Part shown: positions 1-7,082 of the stretch, in pieces
How the letters are laid out: the number at the start of each line of letters is the position of its first letter
How positions within the stretch are numbered: position 1 is the stretch's first letter
NCBI GenBank assembly: GCA_021163015.1
Contig: JAGGXO010000030.1
Location: 1-10,555 of the forward strand
Direction of reading: 5' to 3'
DNA length: 10,555 nucleotides
Origin: Candidatus Bipolaricaulota bacterium
GTDB lineage: Bacteria > Bipolaricaulota > Bipolaricaulia > UBA7950 > UBA9294
Program-made: the position numbers and the translations under genes
The notes under the pieces: model-generated
Told to the model about the DNA's origin: nothing
What the model saw: only the letters and a program-made list of their open reading frames with translations
Databases searched by the model: none

Positions 1-1
1 A

Positions 2-2743
2 CGCGTCGATCTCCTTGTTCCCTACGGTTACATCGAGGCAAGAATCGGAACCTTTCACTCCTTCTGCGACTCCATCCTGCGTGAGAACGCCATCCTCCTC
101 GGCCTTTCTCCGGATTATCAGATCCTCACTGAGGCTGAGCAGGTTATCTTCCTCAAGGATCACCTGTTCGAACTGCCGCTTGAACGTTTCCGACCGCTGG
201 GAAACCCGGTGAAGCACTTATCAGCGATCCTCAAGCTCTTCTCCCGCGCCAAGGACGAGGACGTTACCGCCGAGGGGTACATCGCCTATGTCGAGAAGCT
301 AGCCAAGCAAGGCAACGCTGGATTGGATGATGGAGAGAGAATGCTACGGCGCGAGGAGATCGCCGACCAAATGGAGCTTGCCCAGACCTACGCCGCGTAT
401 CAGCATCTGATGGCGGAGAACGGGTTCGTCGACTTCGGCGATCTAATCACTCTGACACTCAAGCTCCTGCACGAGCACCCGCTCGTATGCAAGCGCTACC
501 AGGATCGATACCGCTACATCCTTGTGGACGAATTCCAGGACACAAACTACGCACAGTTCGAGCTTCTGAAGCTCCTTGCCGGGCACCGCAACCTGACCGT
601 GTGCGGGGACGACGACCAATCGATCTACAAGTTCCGCGGTGCGGCGATCAGTAATATCCTTGGATTCCGCAGCGAGTACCCGGGCTCAGACCTGATCGTG
701 CTTGTGGAGAATTACCGCTCTACCCAGCAGATCCTCGACTCGGCCTACCGACTGATCCAGTACAATAACCCCGATCGGCTGGAGGTGCGCGAGGGGATCG
801 AGAAGCGCTTGCACGCTGTGGCTGGAGACGGAATGCCGGTGCAGCAACAGCACTTTCAGGAGATTGACGACGAGTGTGACTTTGTTGCTGACACCATTGC
901 GCGCGGCGTAGGGTCCGGACGATCGTATCGCGACTACGCCATCCTCGTGCGCAGCAACGCCCAGGCCGACAGTTTTCTGCAGGCGTTGAATCTGCTGCAC
1001 ATCCCCTGGCACTTCTCTGGAAGCCGTGGTCTGTATGATCGCGAGGAGATCAGAACGATCATTGCTTTCCTGCGCATCCTTTCCGATCCACGCGACAACA
1101 TGTCCTTCCACTACGTGGCAAGCTCCGAGCTATATAATGTCCCCGCCGAGGACCTCGCCTTCGCTACAAGCTACGCGCGCCGCAGGAACAAGAGCCTGTT
1201 TGAGGTGTTTCGCGTGGCGGCGAAGCGTGAGGAGTTCCTCGGCCTCTCGGCGGAGGGGCGGGAGGCGATGACCAGCCTAGCCGATGACCTGGCGGCCACT
1301 CTCTCCCTGGCGTCGCAGGAGAAGACCGGCGAGGTGCTTTATCACTACCTCTCTGTGCGCACGGGTACAATCACCGCGCTCTCCAATTCGGAAGATCCGC
1401 AGGACGCACTCAAGGTTCAGAACATCGCCAAGTTCTTCTCCATCATCGAGCGTTTCTCGCGTGTGGCCAAGTACGATCGTGTCCCCTGGTTCATCGACTA
1501 CCTTGATTCACTCATCGACGCTGGGGATAACCCGCCTGTGGGAGAGGCGGAATGGGATGAAGACGCGGTGAACGTCCTCACCATCCATCAGGCCAAGGGA
1601 CTAGAGTTTCCAATCGTCTTCCTCGTCGGTCTGGTCTCGGGGCGGTTCCCGTCGTCTCATCGTCGCGATGCGATCCCACTCCCTGACGGTCTGATTAAGG
1701 ATATCCTCCCTGAAGCGGAGTCCGACTTCCATAAGCAAGAAGAGCGGCGCCTGTTCTACGTCGGGATGACGCGAGCCAAGGAGGAGTTGTACCTGACGAG
1801 CGCAAAAGACTATGGCGGCAAGCGCCCGCGTAAACCGAGCCAGTTCGTCTCCGAAGCGCTCGACCTTGCGGCCGCTGATCTGAACGTGGCGAAGAGCTCG
1901 CCGATCGCCTCCATCAATAGGCGAGGGAAACAGCAGGTGGAGATCGACCCGGAGACAGAGATGGGGGACGACCTTGTTCTCATCCCACGCGGGCAGGAGA
2001 TGCTAGTGCTGAGCAACAAGAAGATCGACGACTACCTAACCTGCCCACTTAAGTACCGCTATATCCATATCCTCAAGGTCCCGATTCGCCAGCATCACGC
2101 GGTGATTTATGGAAGTGCAATCCACCAGGCAATCAAGCGCTATAACACCGCGCGGCATGTGGGGGAGGAGATCTCGCTTGCTGAGGTGCAAGAAGCGTTT
2201 CGCAAGGCGTGGCAAACAGAGGGATTCCTCACGCGCGAGCACGAAGAGCTGCGCTACCAGGAGGGGTTGCAGGCTTTAGCCGAGTTCTACGCGCACGCGC
2301 AGGCAGAAGATGCGATCCCGACCTACATCGAGCAGCACTTCTCGTTTGTCGATGGCGGGGTAAAGATCGTGGGAGTGTTTGACCGAATCGACATCCCGGA
2401 CATCAACAATCCGCATGATGGGTTAATCATCGATTACAAGACGTCCCAAGTGAAGGATCAGGAGGATGCGGACAAGAAGACAAGAGCGAGTCGGCAACTG
2501 GCGATCTACGCCCTTGCTTACGAGAACTTGTTCAAAGCACTTCCAGCGGCGCTCGAACTGCGCTTCCTCACGCCGAAGCTGTTCATCGGAAGAATTGAGC
2601 CGACCGAGAAAGCACTCGACAAAGCGCGTGTGGAGATCAAGCAAGCAGCGGAAGGGATTCGTGCCAGGCGCTTCCCCGCCGAGCCCAGCTACTTCGCTTG
2701 TAGCTATTGCCCCTATCGAATCATCTGCTCGGCGAAGCGATAG
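2..2743 (+). CDS. UvrD/Rep-type DNA helicase with C-terminal RecB-like nuclease (5' end missing)
   Basis: Superfamily 1 DNA helicase fused to a nuclease, probably acting in DNA repair or end processing. The frame is open from base 2, so the gene begins left of the window; Walker A and motif Ia are off-screen. Numbering from base 2, I see motif Ic TFHSFC (17-22), motif II DEFQDT (176-181), motif III GDDDQSIYKFRGA (about 202-214), motif IV NYRST (237-241), motif V TIHQAKGLEF (about 527-536) and motif VI RRLFYVGMTRAKEE (about 582-595). The C-terminal PD-(D/E)XK domain shows H708, D794, D811-Y-K813 and QLAIY (832-836). C681 plus C-x2-C-x5-C (900, 903, 909) matches the 4Fe-4S staple of AddB-type nucleases. 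This architecture is known from AddAB/AdnAB-like enzymes; which subunit or subfamily this is cannot be told from the visible part. A GTG at 209 could start a shorter product, but helicase homology upstream of it argues against that. Confidence 0.95.
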   Translation, partial: RVDLLVPYGYIEARIGTFHSFCDSILRENAILLGLSPDYQILTEAEQVIFLKDHLFELPLERFRPLGNPVKHLSAILKLFSRAKDEDVTAEGYIAYVEKLAKQGNAGLDDGERMLRREEIADQMELAQTYAAYQHLMAENGFVDFGDLITLTLKLLHEHPLVCKRYQDRYRYILVDEFQDTNYAQFELLKLLAGHRNLTVCGDDDQSIYKFRGAAISNILGFRSEYPGSDLIVLVENYRSTQQILDSAYRLIQYNNPDRLEVREGIEKRLHAVAGDGMPVQQQHFQEIDDECDFVADTIARGVGSGRSYRDYAILVRSNAQADSFLQALNLLHIPWHFSGSRGLYDREEIRTIIAFLRILSDPRDNMSFHYVASSELYNVPAEDLAFATSYARRRNKSLFEVFRVAAKREEFLGLSAEGREAMTSLADDLAATLSLASQEKTGEVLYHYLSVRTGTITALSNSEDPQDALKVQNIAKFFSIIERFSRVAKYDRVPWFIDYLDSLIDAGDNPPVGEAEWDEDAVNVLTIHQAKGLEFPIVFLVGLVSGRFPSSHRRDAIPLPDGLIKDILPEAESDFHKQEERRLFYVGMTRAKEELYLTSAKDYGGKRPRKPSQFVSEALDLAAADLNVAKSSPIASINRRGKQQVEIDPETEMGDDLVLIPRGQEMLVLSNKKIDDYLTCPLKYRYIHILKVPIRQHHAVIYGSAIHQAIKRYNTARHVGEEISLAEVQEAFRKAWQTEGFLTREHEELRYQEGLQALAEFYAHAQAEDAIPTYIEQHFSFVDGGVKIVGVFDRIDIPDINNPHDGLIIDYKTSQVKDQEDADKKTRASRQLAIYALAYENLFKALPAALELRFLTPKLFIGRIEPTEKALDKARVEIKQAAEGIRARRFPAEPSYFACSYCPYRIICSAKR

Positions 2744-2746
2744 AGT

Positions 2747-2820
2747 GGGGTCAGGTCTTGTAATCCAACACTAGAATCCTATTTCATACATTTGAGTGTT
2801 GGATTGCAAGACCTGACCCC
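2747..2820. repeat. Long imperfect palindrome, REP/MITE-like
   Basis: Two 26-base arms (2747-2772 and 2795-2820) are reverse complements except for one position, which would be a G-U pair in RNA, around a 22-base loop. The left arm begins GGGGTCAGGTCTTG and the right arm ends CAAGACCTGACCCC. It sits 3 bases after the helicase stop and 16 bases from the end of the convergent methyltransferase, so it may also end transcription from both sides. There is no T-run on either side, so a classic intrinsic terminator is not shown. From memory, the GGGGTCAGGTCTTG core recurs in intergenic palindromes of many environmental bacterial genomes, near IS200-like/RAYT transposases; this was not checked. Confidence 0.8.
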
Positions 2821-2836
2821 GTTTGCATTCGAGTGT

Positions 2837-3619
2837 TCATTTCCGTACGCGCACGATGAGGAAGAAGGGGAAGACCTGTGCAGCCTGTAGGTTCGGGTGC
2901 TGCAGCACGGCCTGATCACTCGGCCTCGGCTCGGCAAAGCGTTCGAGGGTGAACCCGGCATCGATCAGTAGATTCAACCACTCACTCATAGTGCGGGTAA
3001 ACCTTGGCACCCTGAACTTCCTTACCTGTTCTTGCTGCTCCAAAGGCAGGGCGCCGAAGGTCCACTCCTCTACTTCACCGTCGAGTTTCTCGAAGTACCC
3101 GCCGATCTCGAAGGCGTACGCTTTGCCTTGTTCATCGCGCAGCTTCTTGCGATGTGGCGTATCAAAGCAGGGATGAGAAATCGAGAACTGGAAGAACCCA
3201 CCCGGCTTGAGAACACGATATGCCTCGGAAATGGCGCGCTCGACCTCCGGGATGTCCATCATGCTCATGAACGCGGTGGCAAAGTCGAACGTCTTCGCAG
3301 GATAGGGCAGATCGACCGCATCTGCTATGCGGTAGGAGATCCACAGGGTTTCTCGTTCCTCTTCCGCACGCGCGTGCTCGATAAACCGTTCGGAGATGTC
3401 GATCCCCGTCATCCTCGCTCCGCGACGGGCAAGGATGCGGGTGTTGTTCCCCTCGCCGCAGCCAATGTCGAGACCATCGAGGTTGCTTACATCAGGAAGA
3501 ATCTCAAGAAACGTTGGCGTATTGAACAGATCGCGGCAGACGTCATACCCGGCACGACTCAGTTGCGTCCACTCGTCCGCATTCTCGTTCCACATTTGCC
3601 CAACTTCTTTGTTGTCCAT
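2837..3619 (-). CDS. Class I SAM-dependent methyltransferase, substrate unknown
   Basis: 260-residue cytosolic methyltransferase of the Methyltransf_11/UbiE-like fold. Visible motifs: SAM-binding motif I LDIGCGEGNN (50-59), the acidic end of strand 2 in GIDIS (72-76), ADAVDLPY (100-107), which contacts the adenine in this family, and LKPGG (127-131) before strand 5. The substrate cannot be predicted. I chose ATG 3619 rather than the in-frame ATG at 3655. A GGAGGG lies just upstream of 3619, the family usually begins near this MDNKEV segment, and a promoter (TTGGTC-18-TAGAAT) lies between the two ATGs, so the longer form would not be fully transcribed from it. The gene is convergent with the helicase and divergent from rsmH (94 bases apart), so it is probably monocistronic. 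Its last codons overlap a short direct repeat (2826-2837). Confidence 0.9.
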   Translation of the reverse strand: MDNKEVGQMWNENADEWTQLSRAGYDVCRDLFNTPTFLEILPDVSNLDGLDIGCGEGNNTRILARRGARMTGIDISERFIEHARAEEERETLWISYRIADAVDLPYPAKTFDFATAFMSMMDIPEVERAISEAYRVLKPGGFFQFSISHPCFDTPHRKKLRDEQGKAYAFEIGGYFEKLDGEVEEWTFGALPLEQQEQVRKFRVPRFTRTMSEWLNLLIDAGFTLERFAEPRPSDQAVLQHPNLQAAQVFPFFLIVRVRK

Positions 3620-3642
3620 CCGCCCTCCGCTTTGTAAACGCA

Positions 3643-3672
3643 ATTCTAGCAGCATCCGTGCAACATGACCAA
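3643..3672 (-). promoter_or_regulatory. Putative sigma70 promoter for the methyltransferase
   Basis: Read on the minus strand: TTGGTC (3672-3667), 18-base spacer, TAGAAT (3648-3643). Transcription would start around 3636, giving a leader of roughly 16 bases containing the GGAGGG ribosome-binding site before ATG 3619. The match to consensus is fair, not perfect. Confidence 0.5.
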
Positions 3673-3677
3673 CGCCC

Positions 3678-3704
3678 TTGCGCTTCTCATCCCTGCTCTA
3701 GTAT
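3678..3704 (+). promoter_or_regulatory. Weak promoter candidate for rsmH
   Basis: TTGCGC (3678-3683), a short 15-base spacer, and TAGTAT (3699-3704) ending 9 bases before ATG 3714. If real, transcription would start at or within a few bases of the ATG. That would fit the absence of any Shine-Dalgarno before rsmH and imply a leaderless mRNA. Confidence 0.3.
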
Positions 3705-3713
3705 CGTCTCAAT

Positions 3714-4679
3714 ATGAGTTCAGAGGAACGTGATTGTCGAGCCATCCACCGGCCGGTGCTCATGCAAGAGGTTGTGGAGTTGCTTTCTTTGCGCCCAGGT
3801 GCGCTGATCGTCGATGGTACGGTCGGCATGGGCGGGCACAGCGAAGCGCTGCTCGAAGAGTACCCGGCGATCGAGATCGTTGGGATCGATCGCGATGAGG
3901 AGGCATTGTCGATTGCCAAGGAGCGGCTTGCTCCGTTTGGCGATCGTATTCACCTAGTGCACGGCAACTACCGGGATTGTGTGAACATGCTGGGGAATCT
4001 TGGAGTGGATAGGATAGATGGATTCCTCCTCGACCTGGGGCTATCGTCACTGCAACTTGATCGCTTCGAACGTGGATTCAGCTTTCGCGCGAGCGGTCCG
4101 CTTGATATGCGCATGGACCGTATAAGTGGGGTGAGCGCTGCTGATCTTGTGAACGACGCATCGGCAGAGGAGCTTTCAGAACTCATCTCCCGTTACGGAG
4201 AGGAGCGATTTGCCCGCAGGATTGCCGCTGCGATCGTGGCTGCGCGCACGAAGGGGAGAATCGAGACAACGGACGAACTGGCGAGGCTTGTGTTCGATGC
4301 CATTCCACGCAAGTTCCATCCGCCGCACATCCATCCGGCAACGCGCACCTTTCAGGCACTTAGAATCGTGGTCAACGATGAGCTCGATAATCTGAAGAAG
4401 GGACTGGAAGCAGGCTTCTCCGTCCTCTCCGCAGGAGGAGTGATGGCGGTAATCGATTTCCATTCTCTGGAGGATCGTATCGTCAAGGGCTTCTTCCGTT
4501 ACAAGGCGCTCTCTTGTATTTGCCCGCCGGATCTACCCGTGTGCATGTGTGACAAGAAGGTGGAGATGGAGGTTATGACAAAGCACCCGATCACCCCCAC
4601 GCAGGAAGAAATTGCAGCAAACCCTCGGTCGCGTAGCGCCAAACTACGCGCTGCGCGGAAGCTTCACGTAGAGAATTGA
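3714..4679 (+). CDS. rsmH: 16S rRNA (cytosine(1402)-N(4))-methyltransferase RsmH
   Basis: RsmH (formerly MraW) uses SAM to methylate N4 of C1402 in the ribosomal P site of 16S rRNA. The 321-residue length is normal. Family signatures are all present: HRPVLMQEV near the N-terminus (12-20), DGTVGMGGHS (34-43), GIDRDEEAL (57-65), DLGLSSLQLD followed by RGFSF (107-124), GPLDMRMD (128-135), HPATRTFQALRI (207-218), DFHSLEDRIVK (258-268) and the Cys-rich CICPPDLPVCMC (278-289). The start is the only ATG before the conserved HRPVL segment, yet it has no Shine-Dalgarno. In most bacteria rsmH lies in the dcw cluster between mraZ and ftsL; here it is followed by about 210 bases without a gene and then an IS, and preceded by a divergent methyltransferase. 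It is therefore a stand-alone copy with no visible sign of decay. Confidence 0.97.
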   Translation: MSSEERDCRAIHRPVLMQEVVELLSLRPGALIVDGTVGMGGHSEALLEEYPAIEIVGIDRDEEALSIAKERLAPFGDRIHLVHGNYRDCVNMLGNLGVDRIDGFLLDLGLSSLQLDRFERGFSFRASGPLDMRMDRISGVSAADLVNDASAEELSELISRYGEERFARRIAAAIVAARTKGRIETTDELARLVFDAIPRKFHPPHIHPATRTFQALRIVVNDELDNLKKGLEAGFSVLSAGGVMAVIDFHSLEDRIVKGFFRYKALSCICPPDLPVCMCDKKVEMEVMTKHPITPTQEEIAANPRSRSAKLRAARKLHVEN

Positions 4680-4889
4680 GTCTTGCCAGGATTGTGCTCT
4701 CACGGGAGGAGATGGCAACCTTCATACTAGCATCTCTTCAAGGAAGCGCCGTGAAGAGCGTATTCGATCGAACGTTTCATCGGTGAACAACTAGACATCG
4801 ACACTATTCTATGTACGAGAATCACTGAGTGTCAACACTTTTCCCATATAGACATTCCCTTTGCCAGCCACGCGGCCACGTCCTGTCAA
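4680..4889. other. Short gene-free stretch between rsmH and the IS
   Basis: No supported gene. A 36-codon frame starting TTG at 4676 overlaps the rsmH stop, but it has no membrane segment and no recognisable family, so it is not ftsL. The 5' half of the broken aminotransferase beyond the IS is not here. Confidence 0.5.
4800..4842 (+). terminator. Possible rsmH terminator hairpin
   Basis: GACACT (4800-4805) pairs with AGTGTC (4828-4833) and ATTCT (4806-4810) with AGAAT (4818-4822), leaving a 7-base loop and a 5-base bulge. A TTTT run follows at 4839-4842, six bases after the stem. It lies 120 bases after rsmH. The bulge and the offset T-run make this a weak call. Confidence 0.3.
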
Positions 4890-4917
4890 GTGGTGTATTG
4901 AGTCATCGCGTCATCCT
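4890..4917 (+). repeat. IS256 left terminal inverted repeat (imperfect)
   Basis: Starts GTGGTGTATTGAG and contains CATCGCGTCATCCTC. It matches the reverse complement of the other end, with one gap and a few mismatches in the core. It lies about 10 bases beyond the transposase stop. Confidence 0.45.
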
Positions 4918-4927
4918 CGCTCACTGA

Positions 4928-6180
4928 TCATGCAGTCAGTTGCCCGATGAGCATGGTCTCTTCTTCTGATTCGTTCAGTTCGTTCTCCTCCATCCGATCG
5001 GACACTGCCTGTGCCTTCTGGATCACGTCGAGGTGCATACATCTGCTGCTGATCATCCATTTGTCGTTCTGTTCCGCAAGTACAGCGCCGACCAAGCGAA
5101 TAATCTATTCACTGTTGGGGAATACCCGACAACACCGTTCCTGCGTCTTACCTCGCGATTGAGTCGCTCCTGGGGGATTGTTTGATCAGATCTGTCCCTA
5201 GATCGACTTGGGAAACACCGAGAATGCCAGGATCTCCTCACCTGCTTCACTCAACACATTCGCTGCTGCAGGAAAGAGATCTTCCAAATGATCAACTGCC
5301 CGCTTGTACTGCTCCCATATCTCCTCCTCTGTCGGTTGAGCGAATATCGAACGCACCATCTCGCTACCAGATCCTGCGTGCTCTTGGGAACCTTGTTCAG
5401 CACGTCGCACATGGAGTGGGCACGACACCTCTGCCATGCACTCCCTGGTAGTTGTTCAGCAATGGCTGCCTTCAGCCCACTGTGCGCATCGGAGATCACT
5501 AGCTTCACTCTGCTTAGGCCACGCTCCACTAGGCTACGCAGGAAACTGCTCCACCCAGCTCCATCTTCGCTGGTAAACACATCGACCCCTAGAATCTCCC
5601 GATGACCATCACTGTTTACTCCTGTGGCGATCACCGTCACCACGTTCACCACATGACCATCCTCTCGACAACGCTGGGTCAGCGCATCCAACCAGACAAA
5701 CGTGTACGGTCCAGCATCCAGGGGACGACTGCGGAATCCTTCCACCAGACTATCTAGCTCCTTGGCTAGCTCAGATACCTGGCTCTTGCTCATCCCACCT
5801 AGACCAAGTGTACGGACCAGTCCATCCACACGCCGCGTGGACACACCACACATAGCATTCCGTTACCACTTGCACCACCGCCCGCTCTGATCGGCGACGC
5901 CGTTGCAACAACCATTCCGGGAAGTAAGTCCCTTGTGTACACGGGGTATTGCATCACCAATCGTACCTACACGTCTATCCCACCGTCGCTCACGGTAGCC
6001 ATTGCGATGATTGATTCGCTCCGTGCTCGGTGTTCGATATGGTGCACCACAGACAGCATCCACCTCAGCACTCATCAGTGTCTCTACCACCCCTTTCACC
6101 ATCTCTCGCAGTAGATCCTTGTCTGCTGCCTCTACTTGCTTGCGTAGCCATGCCAAACCGTCTACCCTTCCTTTGACCAT
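4928..6180 (-). pseudogene. IS256-family (mutator-type) DDE transposase, multiply frameshifted
   Basis: Near full-length relic (about 417 codon-equivalents) reading from ATG 6180, after an excellent GAGGAGG, to TGA 4928-4930. Segments in order: N-terminus WLRKQVEAADKDLL and NGYRERRWDRRVGTI (6180 to about 5930), YFPEWLLQRRRRSERAVVQ (frame 2), CGVSTRRVDGL and GLGGMSKSQVSELA, the first catalytic Asp in FVWLDALTQ, the second in VISDAHSGLKAA, WQRCRAH, then SIFAQPTEEE, the catalytic Glu in QERLNREVRRR, and C-terminal LVGAVLAEQND to IGQLTA. Breaks: one G lost from a GGGG about 5933; two bases lost about 5850; one base lost about 5362; one C gained in a CCCC run about 5183; one T lost about 5120. In-frame stops are TAG and TGA near 5200-5190 (probably former TGG Trp codons) and TAG near 5108. 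It cannot make an active transposase. Confidence 0.9.
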
Positions 6181-6229
6181 CGCTTCCTCCTCAGTGTCGA
6201 TGTGTGTCCGGCTTCTGTTGTTGATCCCT

Positions 6230-6263
6230 GAAGATGACAGCGATGGTCGTTCATTTCAACCAC
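6230..6263 (-). repeat. IS256 right terminal inverted repeat (imperfect)
   Basis: Read on the minus strand it starts GTGGTTGAAATGAACGAC and continues CATCGCTGTCATCTTC. The inner core matches the left end apart from one inserted T and one substitution. It lies about 50 bases upstream of the transposase start. Confidence 0.45.
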
Positions 6264-6305
6264 GCCTTCATTGCCGGACGATTGCACCACGTACTTGGAC
6301 TCTAG

Positions 6306-6890
6306 CCGGGTAAAAAGCTGTTCGTCAGTGAAGACTGGACACCGGCTCCCGACATCCTCTGCCTGGCAAAGGCAATCAGCAGTGGCTATCTCCCGCTGGC
6401 AGCTACGGTTGCCACGGAAATCATCTACCAGCGCTTTCTTGGAGAGGGGAACCAGTTCGAGCATGGCTCAACCGCCAGCGGTCATCTGGTTTGTGTCGCG
6501 GTCGGGTTCAGGAACATCGACATTCTGATCGGCGAGCGACTGTCAGAGAACGCCACCACGGTTGGCGCACAGCTGATTGATCGACTCCGAGAACTGGCCA
6601 ATCGCCACACACAGATCGGCGAGGTGCGCGGCCAAGGCCTGATGATCGACATTGAGCTCGTCAGTGATCGGGAAACCAAGGAACCGTTGACGGAGAAGGC
6701 AATCTTAGATGTTCTTCTCGATCTCGCAGCCTTGGAACTACTCGTCTACTACCGGCGAAGCATCCTCGGTCTGCTGCCTCCACTGATCATCGATGACGCG
6801 ATCGACAGGGCGTTGGGCACGAGGATGAAGGCGAATATTGCACGCAAGGCAAGATTGGCAAGAGAGTTTGCATCCTCCAAACTTGGGTAA
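6306..6890 (+). pseudogene. 3' remnant of a class III (PLP) aminotransferase
   Basis: About 194 codons remain of a family usually 420-460 residues long. The frame enters just after a TAG at 6303 and reads GKKLFVSEDW, then PDILCLAKAISSGYLPL. The Lys at 6369-6371 is the expected Schiff-base lysine. EHGSTASGHLVCVAV follows (the family norm is HGxTYSGHP, so Y to A and P to L), then RGQGLMIDIELV and a C-terminal LLPPLIIDD. The N-terminal half, with the cofactor phosphate-binding and DE motifs, is missing, and there is no start codon or ribosome-binding site. The break lies about 45 bases from the right end of the IS256 element, and the lost part is not on the other side. An IS-adjacent deletion is the simplest explanation. 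The surviving frame has no stops or indels, so truncation may be fairly recent compared with the IS decay. The original substrate cannot be assigned. Confidence 0.85.
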
Positions 6891-7082
6891 CGACGCCCCA
6901 ATCCACTGAAGCCGGGGCAGTGCGAGTTGTATCACATCCTAATTAGCCTAGGGCGATCTGTCCCGCGAAAGCCGCTCTGGGTCTGAACCTTGCCCCAACT
7001 ACTCGTTTCACCGCCGAACACGTTGATCGGACCCGAGATAGTTCGCCTCAGGTAACTGGGTGCATTGCCTACCGCAGGCTTG

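Larger units (their letters stand above)
4890..6263 (-). mobile_element. Degraded IS256-family insertion sequence
   Basis: About 1.37 kb, the usual size for the family, holding one transposase relic on the minus strand and imperfect terminal inverted repeats. The boundaries are set where the two ends begin GTGGT and share CATCGC-(T)-GTCATC. No 8-9 base target duplication is recognisable (left flank ends CTGTCAA, right flank begins GCCTTCA). That fits long decay or an IS-driven deletion on one side. The element abuts a truncated aminotransferase gene on its right. Confidence 0.7.

Noticed and set aside
3032..3637. Long plus-strand open frame of 201 codons opposite the methyltransferase
   Set aside because: The minus strand encodes clear SAM-binding motifs with a promoter and ribosome-binding site; the opposite frame has no recognisable domain.
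4676..4786. 36-codon frame starting TTG and overlapping the rsmH stop, where ftsL would be expected
   Set aside because: Too short, no transmembrane helix, no Shine-Dalgarno at usable spacing, no family resemblance.
6162..6464. 100-codon minus-strand frame spanning the IS right end and the aminotransferase relic
   Set aside because: It crosses an IS boundary and lies opposite a recognisable aminotransferase; composition gives no support.
6895..6920. GCCCC...GGGGC inverted repeat after the aminotransferase relic as a terminator
   Set aside because: Only five pairs, a 14-base loop and no T-run on either strand.
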